The position numbers and the translations under genes were made by a program. Positions 34,065-43,745 of a stretch of DNA of 64,000 bases are shown here, in pieces. Numbering within the stretch: the stretch's first letter is position 1; every line of letters begins with the position of its first letter. The DNA is from Antedon mediterranea (Eukaryota; Echinodermata; Crinoidea; Comatulida; Antedonidae), in the NCBI RefSeq assembly GCF_964355755.1, contig NC_092671.1, forward strand, positions 22,711,070-22,775,069, in the 5' to 3' direction. Under the pieces are notes generated by a model. It saw nothing but the letters and a program-made list of their open reading frames with translations, searched no databases and had not been told where the DNA came from.

Positions 34065-37000
34065 CGCCCTCTATAAAACCGGTGAAATTGTGTCTTGCGA
34101 CATTAGACCATCTATCTGTTCTGATCATCAAGCAATCTCTCTTAAAATTGTAAACCACCAAGCAGAAAAAGGTCCTGGACTTTGGAAAATTAATAACAGC
34201 ATTTTAAATGATAATGATTACAATGTAAACATAATCAGAATAATTACAAATGTAAAAAATAATGAAAATAATCTTAGCCCGGACCTCCTCTGGGAATACC
34301 TAAAAGTTAAGATCAAAACATTTTCTAGCACATATTGTAAACAAAAGAAACAAAAAAGACAAGTTAATAAAGAAGAATTGTTCAAAAAAGTCAAAGAATT
34401 AACAAATAAACTTGATATTGCATATGATGATGAAACAAATATCCAATTAAGCAACATCCAGAAAGAGCTTAATGATATATATTCAATTGAAGCACACGGT
34501 GCCCAAATTAGATCCCGATTGGACTGGTTTGAAAAGGGAGAAAAAAACACTAAATTCTTTTTAGGATTAGAAAAATCCAACGCAAAAAGAAAACACATTA
34601 CTTCAGTATTAAAAAGTAATGGAAAATACACATCAGACACATCTGAAATTATAAAGGAAGAAGTAAGTTTCTTCAGACAGCTATATGCAAAAAAAAATAT
34701 CCCTGATCATAAAATTAATGAGTACTTACATAGATCAAATGTAAGCAAACTTTCAATTGATGACTATACTAAATGTGAGGGATTATTATCAGTTGATGAA
34801 TGCACAAATGCTGTTTTAAAAATGCACCTTAATAAAAGCCCAGGATCTGATGGCTTGAGTGTTGAATTTTACAGAAAGTTTTGGGACCATATAAAAGAAA
34901 TGCTGTGTACAGCTCTGAACTATAATTATCACAACATACTTTCAAATTCACAAAGGAGAGGTATAATTCAATTACTTTTCAAAAGTGGACAAAGAGAGAA
35001 GTTAGAAAACTGGCGACCTATCACACTCATTAATGTAGATTATAAGATATTAGCTCATGTTCTATCAATCAGATTACAAAAAGTAATATCAACTATTATA
35101 CATTCTGATCAAAAAGGTTACATTACTGGAAGATTTGGTGGTGAAAACATAAGACTTGTAGAAGATATACTTTATTTTACTAATATCAAAAACAAACCCG
35201 GCGCCTTAATTTTCCTCGATTTTGCAAAAGCGTTTGATTCGGTAAACAGAAATTTAATGTTAAAAACCCTAACAAAATTTAGATTTGGTCCTTCTTTTAT
35301 TAAATGGATTAAAGTAATATATACTGATACAGAAAGTATAATGGTAAATAATGGTTGGATGTCGGAAAGCATTAATATGGAACGTGGAATAAGACAAGGG
35401 TGTCCTTTATCGGCCTTGTTATTTATATTGGTAGTTGAATTGATGGCCTGTAACATACGGAACAATCCCCTATGTAAAGGAATTGAATTGCCAAAAATAA
35501 ATGATGAAGAATGTACTGTTAAGATAGCTCAGCTTGCAGACGATACTATCATCTTTACAAAAGATAAAGAATCGTTAATCTGCTTTTTACATGAGATTGA
35601 GCTATTCTGTAGAATATCAGGTTTAAGATTGAACAAAGGAAAAACAAATGGTATGTGGATTGGTGCGAGTAAACATAATATGTCAGAACCATGTAATATT
35701 GCATGGACAAAGAAACCTGTAAAGTTTCTAGGAATTTATGTTGGATACGATAACAAATTATGTGAAAAGAAAAACTGGGACGATAAGATTATTTCTTTAG
35801 AAAATATCTTAAGATTATGGAAAAGAAGAAATCTTACGTTCTTTGGAAAAATTATTATAATTAAAACCCTAGCCATATCTAAACTAATATACAATGCTAG
35901 CATTATAACCGTACCAAAATATATCTTGCCCAAGGTGGAAAAGATAATATATAGTTTTATGTGGAGTGGTAGACGAGAAAAGATTAAAAGAACCACACTC
36001 AATAGAAAAACCGATAAAGGTGGTTTAAATATGATTAATTTGAATGCAAAAGTCAAAGCATTGAAGTTAAACTGGGTTAAGCGACTCCTTAGCCCAGATC
36101 CAGGAAAATGGAAATGTATACCGGGTTATTTTATGCACCCTATTAAGTATACTGTTAATATCACTCAAATTAACAATGAAGAGCATTCTGATCTAAAACT
36201 ATTGCTTGTTTTCTATAGAGAAATGTTAATTGCTATAGTTAATATTAACAACTTTAACTGGTCTGACCCACAAAACATTGAAGACGTTAAAAACCAACAA
36301 TTGTGGGAAAATAAATGTATACAGTTAAATGGAAAGTCAATCTATTTCAAAGTTTGGCTTGATGCAGGCTTTAGAACAATGAATGACATAATTAAGGAGA
36401 ATATATTATTACCAATGAATGAAGTGTTACCATTACTATCACAGAAACAAAATGGATTAATTGAATATATAGGGCTAATGAATGCTATACCACAATCATG
36501 GAAGGAAATTATTTTGAATGGTGAACATGTAAATAATCAAACAAACACCGATTGCTTTTGGCTTCATACAAAACAACTTAATGCAAAACTATTTTATAAT
36601 TTATTTGTGGAAAATATAATATCAACTCCTATAGCACAAGAAAAATGGGAGATAGAATTTCAAAATTACACTTTTGCATGGGATACCGTATGGTATAACA
36701 ATGTGTTTTCTATGACACATATCACAAAAGTCGCGCAATTCAATTTCAAACTACTACATCGTATTCTTGCGTGTAAAAGTAAGTTAAAAATTTGGAAACT
36801 TTCAATAAATGACATATGTGAAAGATGTAATAGTGAAATTGAAAATGAAAAACATTTGTTATTTTCATGTAATAAGATTAAACCCATATGGATTGTATTT
36901 AAGTTTTTGATCTCAAACTGTTTTGTACAAAAGATTGATATAACCTGGCGTAATATTGTTAAAGGATCGGAAACGAAAACTGTAAATGAACTTATTTCAA

Positions 37001-38075
37001 TATTTACTTTTTGCATCTATAAATCGTGTTTAGTAATAAGAAAAGAAAAGAAACAAAATCAGGAATCAAAAATAATTTGGAGATTATTTTACTATGAATT
37101 AAAGCATTTATTAACAAATGAATTTATGAATAATTTACATAAGGCTCAGAAGAAATGGACGAATAACCTAAAAGATAAATTATTAAAACTATCTAAAGAC
37201 TTGATGTTAATAATTTAATTATTTTATCGATTCCTTTTTCTTTCTTACCTTATCATAATGGACACAAATCCTGCATATCAACGTAAAATCTGTTTATAAG
37301 CATCACATACAGTATACCTTTTTAAGATGACAATAGTTCAAATACATGTAGCATGTCAATATAATCTGTATGTATTGGTATTTGTTTAACATATATATCT
37401 TTCTATATTTGCATCATTTTATATCGTATACATGTCAATTTAATCTATAGGTATGTGTATTTGTTCAATATATATACTTCTATACTACTATAATATGTTA
37501 TACCGTAAATACAAATTGTAAGTAGTAGTTGTACTAAGATGACATCGGGTATGAAGCGTCTCACATACACACAGAGCCAAAATTGCATCTTGGACTTGCA
37601 CCGTGTATGGACTCTAACCTTACGGTTTCCATTAAATATACCATTTCATGCTATCATTCTAAATAACTAACTTTCAACCTACTGCATTCCTCTTTTTTTC
37701 ATACCATCCATCTTATCTTGGTGAAAAGGGAGGATACTACATTTTCCTCCCCTGAGTTTATAGCCTCTCTACTCGAACACAAACTCGAACACAAATAAGA
37801 TCACAAATAAGATAGTTTAACAAGACAATTTTAATCATGTATTTTACCGCCATTTTTCATTTCTACATTTTAATTAACATCGTATCTAAAATTTTAAATG
37901 AGAAAATATATGGTTAATATAATGAATTCTGGCATCTTATTATGTAAATATACCGGTATTTTAACTACTCTAAACACTTACTTTTAATTGTCACAAATGT
38001 ACTTATATGTATATAATATATTCATCAATGAGAATTTAAATAAACGTGAGAAGAACTCACACAAGACAAAAAAAA
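34065..38075 (+). mobile_element. 5'-truncated L1/Tx1-type LINE in the palindrome
   Basis: Flanked by AACATTCGAA (34055-34064) and AACATACGAA (38076-38085), a 10-bp target duplication with one mismatch. Ends in a poly(A) run (38067-38077). Coding 34067-37218, then ~850 bp 3'UTR. The 5' truncation is within the endonuclease domain. Confidence 0.8.
34067..37218 (+). CDS. Tx1-type LINE ORF2: endonuclease C-terminus, reverse transcriptase, zinc finger
   Basis: Open for about 1,050 codons with no stop, though the start is missing through 5' truncation. The first ~25 residues are the end of an AP-type endonuclease (SDHQAISLKI). The linker has SRLDWFEKGEKNTKFFLGLE. RT motifs follow: NWRPITLINVDYKILA, the LDFAKAFDSV aspartate block, GIRQGCPLSALLF, and the catalytic LADDTIIF at about 35540. 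A late CERCNSE...H...C motif (about 36815-36870) is the L1/Tx1 C-terminal zinc knuckle. The uninterrupted frame in a truncated copy implies a recent insertion. Confidence 0.85.
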
Positions 38076-38458
38076 AACATACGAAAAGGTATTAAAATTA
38101 GTGACTTTTTTTTCCACCGGTGCTAAATTTGGTCCACTGGAGCAGCTACCGTAGTACTATTTCTATTTCAGAAGTAAATAAAGGCATAAATGGCGCTCCG
38201 TAGAAGTAGAGAATGCTTGATCGTCGAAATGACGCTCTGAATATACCTCTCAAATGGCGATATTTCTGTATTTTTTCAATCAATTGCTTGCTTGCGAGTA
38301 TTATATACGGTATGGTTTAAAGATCTTTGGTTATGTTCGGCTTCGGGATGTTATATCATCCAATTGATTGAAAAAATACAGAAATATCGCCATTTGATAC
38401 TACTGAATGTGTCGACACGAACCATGGAGTACTCCATGACACAAACAAACGAACAGAT
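38076..38458 (-). repeat. Palindrome right arm, middle part
   Basis: Inverse of 30770-30970. It carries an extra ~140-bp foldback (38255-38400) whose ends are AAATGGCGATATTTCTGTAT and its inverse. This block is absent at the corresponding point of the left arm (~30826). Confidence 0.65.
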
Positions 38459-38796
38459 AATAATAATAATAATAATAATTTATTTGGAGATTACACTTTT
38501 ACAACAGTGGCACTCGACCAAATGGAAGGTGCATCCAAGAGAAATATACAAAAAAAAAAAAACATGATATAGAAAATAACAATTACAATAAAAAGTCGAC
38601 GTAGGTCAACATGTCAAAACAATTCAACTACAGTAACTACAATACCATTGAACTGACACCTAAAAATACAAAATTACAAGAAATAAACATATAGAATAGG
38701 TAGGAACTGTACAATATAAAATGAATTGGGCAACAACAATGTAGACCTAACACTATAATGAGATAGATATCAATCATTTAGTGAGATAGATATCAA

Positions 38797-41607
38797 TCAT
38801 TTAGTTTGATAATGATAGTAGTTATCAGTTCCACCTAATACAAGATTTAATTTGGTGTTCAGGTCACCAGAGATAAAATTTTCCCATACATCTAAATGAT
38901 TGATATCGATTAACATATATTCTAATTTGGTATATTCTTCAATCCTTATGCCATTGAGTTGGTTACATGTGAATAGAAAATGTTGAATGTCCTCTAAACC
39001 ATTCTTACACATTTTACAGATACCATCATATTCAGGAAGCCACTTACAACTCCTGTGACCTAAAGGAAGGGTGTTAGAACGTAGTTTGAATTTGAGGCTA
39101 GATCCTAGAAAGTCTGTACAATCCAATAAATATTTTTCAAGGCACGGATTAGACTTAATAAGAGAGTATGTCTGAAGTGACGATTTTCTTAGCATTTCAC
39201 TTTTCCAAAATGCAATGTTTGTGTCATGCATCAACTCTTTAAATCTCTTAACCCAATGACTATCAGGGTCATTGCCAAGGTAGGAAGTTTCGAAAATTGA
39301 GTCAATGTCCATATTAATAGACGCACACGTCTTAGCAAAACTGGGAATCAGTTTATAGCGTGGTTCTACATTTGTAGTTGAAATTAGACACGTATTAAGC
39401 ATAAAGTTAGGCCAACGGTGTTTATCCATGTTCATTACATAATTAATAAATTTGGCTCTAGATATATCTTGAATAACTTTAATTGGAACCCACCCTAAAT
39501 CCCCATACAAGGCCTCTTTAGGTGTATTTCTACTAGCTTTTAAGATGTACCGCGCCATTTGTAATTGAAGTGACTCAATTTTATCAATATCTTTCCTGCT
39601 TTGGCTAACCCACACTGAACAAGCATAATTTATTGTAGGAAGAGCAATTGTTTTCCTTAGAATGTCACCATAGAAAATTCTACTAAAATTATCAAATCGG
39701 TCTATAATTGACTTAATATAAGCAATGACTCTATTGCCTTTATTGATGATTTTGTCGATGTGAAAATGATCTGAAATATTTCTTGATATGTAAGTACCAA
39801 CCTCAGAAATATATTGATCGCCCAATTTCCACATCTTATTGTTTATGCGCTGTCCAACAATAAGGACCTTCGACTTTTCATGATTAAAATTTAATTTCCA
39901 TGACTTTGCAAATTTAGATGCTAGATTGAGCATCTCACTCAGATCATTTTCATTGTTTGCCATAAGTACAACGTCGTCTGCCCAAAAAAGGCTACCCATG
40001 CATACATTATAAATACGAACACCTAGATCATGTTTTTTGAGTAATTTGGTAAACTCGTGCATAAGAATACAAAACAAAGTCGGTGATAAAACACATCCCT
40101 GTTTAACTCCTCCATCAATATTAAAGAATTTAGTGTCTATTTTACCAAATCTTACTTTACCTTGCACATCGTGATATAAACTATCGATTAATTTCCATAG
40201 CCTACCTCTAATCCCAATATTCCATGCTGCCATTAGCATTCCTTCCCTCCAAACCGTATCAAATGCTTTTTTAAAATCTAAGAAAGCCATGAAGGTTTTT
40301 TTCCCTTCAAGCAGACGACAGGAAGCTATGCTTTTGAGGGTAAATATGTGATCCTCACATCGTCGCGAAGGTCTAAACCCTCCCTGTACTTCTGACAACA
40401 CATTTTTATCTTCCAGAAAGTCAGAAATATTGTTTGAAATGATTCGGTTAAATATTTTCGAGATACATGGAGTAAGAGAAATCCCCCTGTAGTTATTAAG
40501 ATCCCTGCGGTCCCCCTTTTTATGAACGGGTACAATAATACTTTTATTCCAGTCATTTGGAACTTTTTCTAAAGCAATTATTCTATTAAATAAAGAAAGG
40601 ATTGACATATTCAAACATTGACCACCATTTTTTAAAATTTCATTAGTGATCGTGTCAATTCCAGGTGATTTATTGTTCTTTGACCTTAAAATTGCGGTTT
40701 CAACAATATCTAAATTCAATTCAACATCTGAGAGAAATTCATCATTGTCGTTGTGGGCATTTTTTGTGGTTCTAATGTTATTAATAAAGGTATTAATTTG
40801 TTTAGTTCGTTCATCAATTTCGGCCAAATTAGTTTTACCTAATGTTTGCCAGTAATCAAGGGCTATTTGGTTCATTTCCTTTTCGTCGGAGACTATTTCA
40901 CTAGAATCTGGTCTTTTGATACAACTAACAGGCTGGTTACGATTACTGCCTTTTAACAGTTTCCAAAAATCGCTACAGTTACGTCCACCTTTGTTTGCCA
41001 ATTCAATAGACTTATTCACACGCATTTCAGTTATTTTAGTTTTAATCAGTTCTTTAGCATAAGACCGTTTCTCTTGGTAAGATTTCCATAAATCATCACC
41101 ATTCTTATTGGGGTCGAGACCCTTAGCCCATCTACGATGAAGACGCGATGCTTCCCTTCTATCTTTAATAGCCGCATCGACATTTTCATCAAACCAAGAG
41201 TTGCATTTAATGTTAACATTATTTTTCTTAATTCCTATACCCTTTGTCGCGGCCAATATAAGGTTATTTTTCCATGAATCCCAAAGACAATTAACATCAT
41301 TAAAGGAATCTGCATCCCATTCGCGAAACAATATCCGAATGTGTTGCTTAAACAAAGAAAAATCTTGATTCCTTTGGATATTCCAACATATTATGCTATT
41401 TTGATAATTAATATTTTTATGATAGATATTATTAATATATAATTTAAGGAGAAGGACATTGTGGTCACTCCCAAGACCCATCACCCTGTCGTCATCAATA
41501 ATAAATTCATTTACACAATTGAGTACACTATTAGAGCATAACATGTAATCAATTGTACTTTGCAAGTTATTCCTGAACCATTTAAAATTTCCCCGTACAA
41601 TGATCAC
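38797..41607 (-). CDS. Zinc-knuckle LINE: end of endonuclease plus reverse transcriptase
   Basis: About 936 codons. Begins with the last endonuclease motif (STIDYMLC, then GSDHNVLLL) and continues to the RT domain. RT motifs: KKGDRRDLNNYRGISLT, the FLDFKKAFDTVW block, GGVKQGCVLSPTLFCILM, and the catalytic FWADDVVLMA at about 40000. A C-terminal CKMCKNGLEDIQHFLFTC zinc motif is at about 38970-39020. Catalysis would be target-primed reverse transcription. The frame is separated from the upstream endonuclease by a one-base shift near 41590 at a T/A run. The clade is uncertain; not L1/Tx1 and not CR1 by motif style. Confidence 0.85.
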   Translation of the reverse strand: MIIVRGNFKWFRNNLQSTIDYMLCSNSVLNCVNEFIIDDDRVMGLGSDHNVLLLKLYINNIYHKNINYQNSIICWNIQRNQDFSLFKQHIRILFREWDADSFNDVNCLWDSWKNNLILAATKGIGIKKNNVNIKCNSWFDENVDAAIKDRREASRLHRRWAKGLDPNKNGDDLWKSYQEKRSYAKELIKTKITEMRVNKSIELANKGGRNCSDFWKLLKGSNRNQPVSCIKRPDSSEIVSDEKEMNQIALDYWQTLGKTNLAEIDERTKQINTFINNIRTTKNAHNDNDEFLSDVELNLDIVETAILRSKNNKSPGIDTITNEILKNGGQCLNMSILSLFNRIIALEKVPNDWNKSIIVPVHKKGDRRDLNNYRGISLTPCISKIFNRIISNNISDFLEDKNVLSEVQGGFRPSRRCEDHIFTLKSIASCRLLEGKKTFMAFLDFKKAFDTVWREGMLMAAWNIGIRGRLWKLIDSLYHDVQGKVRFGKIDTKFFNIDGGVKQGCVLSPTLFCILMHEFTKLLKKHDLGVRIYNVCMGSLFWADDVVLMANNENDLSEMLNLASKFAKSWKLNFNHEKSKVLIVGQRINNKMWKLGDQYISEVGTYISRNISDHFHIDKIINKGNRVIAYIKSIIDRFDNFSRIFYGDILRKTIALPTINYACSVWVSQSRKDIDKIESLQLQMARYILKASRNTPKEALYGDLGWVPIKVIQDISRAKFINYVMNMDKHRWPNFMLNTCLISTTNVEPRYKLIPSFAKTCASINMDIDSIFETSYLGNDPDSHWVKRFKELMHDTNIAFWKSEMLRKSSLQTYSLIKSNPCLEKYLLDCTDFLGSSLKFKLRSNTLPLGHRSCKWLPEYDGICKMCKNGLEDIQHFLFTCNQLNGIRIEEYTKLEYMLIDINHLDVWENFISGDLNTKLNLVLGGTDNYYHYQTK

Positions 41608-42394
41608 TACAATTTAAAATAGCTAAGTTTGAATTGTCACGAAAATTCAATAGCCGTACACCATTAGAGTTTAAAACAGGATCCCCACCGATTCTGGCAT
41701 TCATATCCGACATCACAATAATTTTGGGATCAGTATTATCATCTTCAATACGTAAAATTTCAGCGAGAAGCTGGTTGTATAATTCGTCAGTCAGATTACT
41801 GTCAGAACCTTCAACAGGGAAATATGCAACAGCAACGAATAACGTTTCGTTTTGGTTACCATTATAGCATAATTTTAACCAAAACCTTTCGTAAACATCA
41901 GACATTGAATTAAAAACATCATCATCAAGAACAGTTATACAATCAGAGATGAATGCACCAATACCACAACCTCCTTTAATTTTCCTACTTTTACCAATCC
42001 AACGAAATCCGTTGACATAATCAATATTTACATTTCCCTTTAGAAATGTTTCTGCCACGCCAAAAACATGTATATTACAATCGTGTAAAAACTTTGAAAT
42101 TTCATGCAATTTAGGACGCAGTCTATTAACATTATTAAACGCAATATTTATGCTTACATTTTGGTCGCATGATACTTTGCGCCTTGGCCTATTGCCATGT
42201 CCACGTCTGTGACGTTTAAATTTAGTGTTTGCAACAGAATTGTGTTGAGTTGGTAAATCAGTAGTAATAGTTTCATATTCGTAATCTAAACTTGTAGACC
42301 TAGTAGTATAATTAATATCTTTGACAAAATTAAGATCTTTTGAAAATTTAGGGCTTAAATAGTTGGTTAAGCTTACATTGTTGTTGGCTGAATC
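41582..42394 (-). CDS. Zinc-knuckle LINE: linker and AP-type endonuclease
   Basis: In the same frame as the zinc-knuckle part upstream, starting directly after a TAG at 42395-42397. A basic linker (FKRHRRGHGNRPRRK) leads into the endonuclease: INIAFNNVNRLRPKL, the catalytic Glu in FGVAETFL, GCGIGAFIS, and MSDMNARIGG with the DxN pair. The last SDH motif lies in the next frame. The domain nicks the target to prime reverse transcription. Confidence 0.75.
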   Translation of the reverse strand, partial: DSANNNVSLTNYLSPKFSKDLNFVKDINYTTRSTSLDYEYETITTDLPTQHNSVANTKFKRHRRGHGNRPRRKVSCDQNVSINIAFNNVNRLRPKLHEISKFLHDCNIHVFGVAETFLKGNVNIDYVNGFRWIGKSRKIKGGCGIGAFISDCITVLDDDVFNSMSDVYERFWLKLCYNGNQNETLFVAVAYFPVEGSDSNLTDELYNQLLAEILRIEDDNTDPKIIVMSDMNARIGGDPVLNSNGVRLLNFRDNSNLAILNCSDHCTGKF

Positions 42395-42680
42395 CTATCT
42401 TTGACGCAAGTCTTGGTAGGTGTTTCGCCTCCATCCTTGTTGGCTATGCGAATTGTCAAATGTCATCTGACTCAGATTTCGTTGGCTACTAAGCGAATTA
42501 TCTAATGTCATTTGGCACAAAAAAGGTCGCGAACCATTAAAGGCTTTATGTCCGAATTCATGACAATCATTACATCTCACTGGATTATGATGGTGGCAGT
42601 CATTAGTTTCGTGGTTTTGTAGGCCGCATTTTTGGCATCTAGAGTGCCGAGTGATAAGCGGAGGTTGATACTGCCATCTT
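42395..42680 (-). CDS. Zinc-knuckle LINE: Gag-like N-terminal fragment
   Basis: Minus-strand frame with a CCHC knuckle CQKCGLQNHETNDC followed by a second, incomplete CNDCHEFGH unit, then TFDNSHSQQGW-type repeats and a TAG. The frame stays open upstream to 42808, but that stretch is palindrome-arm sequence (shared with 30614-30750) and not part of the LINE. Real LINE coding starts near 42680, 5'-truncated. Confidence 0.65.
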
Positions 42681-43254
42681 CTGCATTCGACTCGATTAGC
42701 ACACGAAAACCAGGTCAAAATGGCCCCTTTTTCAGCGGCGGGTAAGGTTTGACCGTATACAATGCAATGTGTGAAATGTAAAGCTTTCTTATGGCCCTCC
42801 CCATGCACATCTTCGCAACACGCTGCTTGGTTGGCCTATAGTGTTCGTTATAAGAAGACGAGATGTAATTATACGTCCATGGTTTAACCATGTAATGTAT
42901 AATATTTATTTCTTTTTAATTTATTTTTAATATGTCGAATGCAGTTTTAATGATGCACTCTTGGCGTTCCATATCTGTTCGTTTGTTCGTGTCGACACAT
43001 TCAGTATCAAATGGCGATATTTCTGTATTTTTTCAATCAATTGCTTGCTTGCGAGTATTATAATTATAAGGTATGGTTTAAAGATCTTTGGCTATGTTCG
43101 GCTTCGGGATGTTATACCACACTTAGGCCTAGGCTAGGCTAGGGGTTATCGGTTTCGTGTTATGGGTTGTCCAATTCTAGGTCGTCCAATTCGAGGTCGC
43201 CCGGGTCGTTGGGGTCGTCCAATTCGAGGTCGTCGCTTTCTACACACCCGGTCT
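42681..43254 (-). repeat. Palindrome right arm, outer part
   Basis: Inverse of 27461-27913 joined directly to 30611-30752, with no transposon between. It therefore preserves the empty insertion site of the 2.7-kb element. Contains the GGTCGTCCAATTCGAGGTCG short repeats. Confidence 0.8.
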
Positions 43255-43667
43255 GTGGCACTAGTGCAAGCTATAATTACTTTGCTCTGGGCATGTGCAA
43301 TAGCGTGTCGGATTCCCTAACGGTTTATAGAGTCAAGGCTCAGACATTTATACATAAAAACGACCATTCATTTTACACCCTAAAAATTCTCTATTAAAAT
43401 ACACTGTGACACAATCTATAAAGCAGCAGCACATGTTGTAGTATATGTCATCTTGAATTGATGACAAACACTATTATTATGAACAATTTTCAATGTAGGC
43501 CTTATATTTATATATTTGTAAAAAATAGTTATATCATGCCTGGAGTAATCTTTACTCTATGGTTATATTAATACTACTTACTAAATACTAGGCCTAGCTA
43601 GGCAGTCTTTTAATTAAAGTGTATACACTACTTCAAATCGGTTCTCATTGCTTTATATGAGAAGGGT
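43255..43667. other. Upstream region of chromodomain gene
   Basis: AT-rich, non-repetitive as far as can be seen. No clear TATA box or CpG island. The promoter and any 5'UTR exon of the downstream gene should lie here. Confidence 0.35.
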
Positions 43668-43745
43668 ATGTCAAGTTATAGGAGTGACAGACAGAAGATG
43701 TTACTAGCAAAAGCAGTTGAAAAAACTGGTTTGTTGGAAGAACAG
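43668..43745 (+). CDS. Chromodomain gene exon 1
   Basis: 26 codons starting ATG at 43668 (peptide MSSYRSDRQKMLLAKAVEKT...), phase 0 end at CAG|GTAAAA. A second donor AAA|GTAAGT six bases downstream would add two codons in frame. Confidence 0.55.

Larger units (their letters stand above)
38459..42680 (-). mobile_element. 4.2-kb LINE with zinc knuckles, ATT-repeat tail
   Basis: The 3' tail is an ATT repeat (complement 38459-38479). The 5' junction at 42680 is inside the palindrome word CTGCATTCGAC. The intact left arm shows that ~28 bp of target (around 30752-30779) is missing here, so insertion came with a target deletion. The coding region runs in one direction but is broken by one TAG and one frameshift. 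Confidence 0.75.
27461..43254. repeat. Giant palindrome with four nested insertions
   Basis: The outer ends (27461-27913 and 42799-43254) are inverse copies. Continuing inward, 30611-32681 corresponds to the inverse of the remaining right-arm pieces. The centre is an unpaired ~135-bp spacer (32682-32817). After subtracting the insertions at 27914-30610 and 31913-32343 (left) and 34065-38075 and 38459-42680 (right), each arm is ~2.1 kb. The ancestral object was therefore a ~4.3-kb near-perfect palindrome. No transposase is recognised; a foldback element or an inverted duplication are both possible. Confidence 0.75.

Noticed and set aside
42681-42808. N-terminal extension of the zinc-knuckle frame
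   Set aside because: This stretch is palindrome-arm DNA shared with 30614-30750; the LINE begins at about 42680, so the fused frame is accidental.
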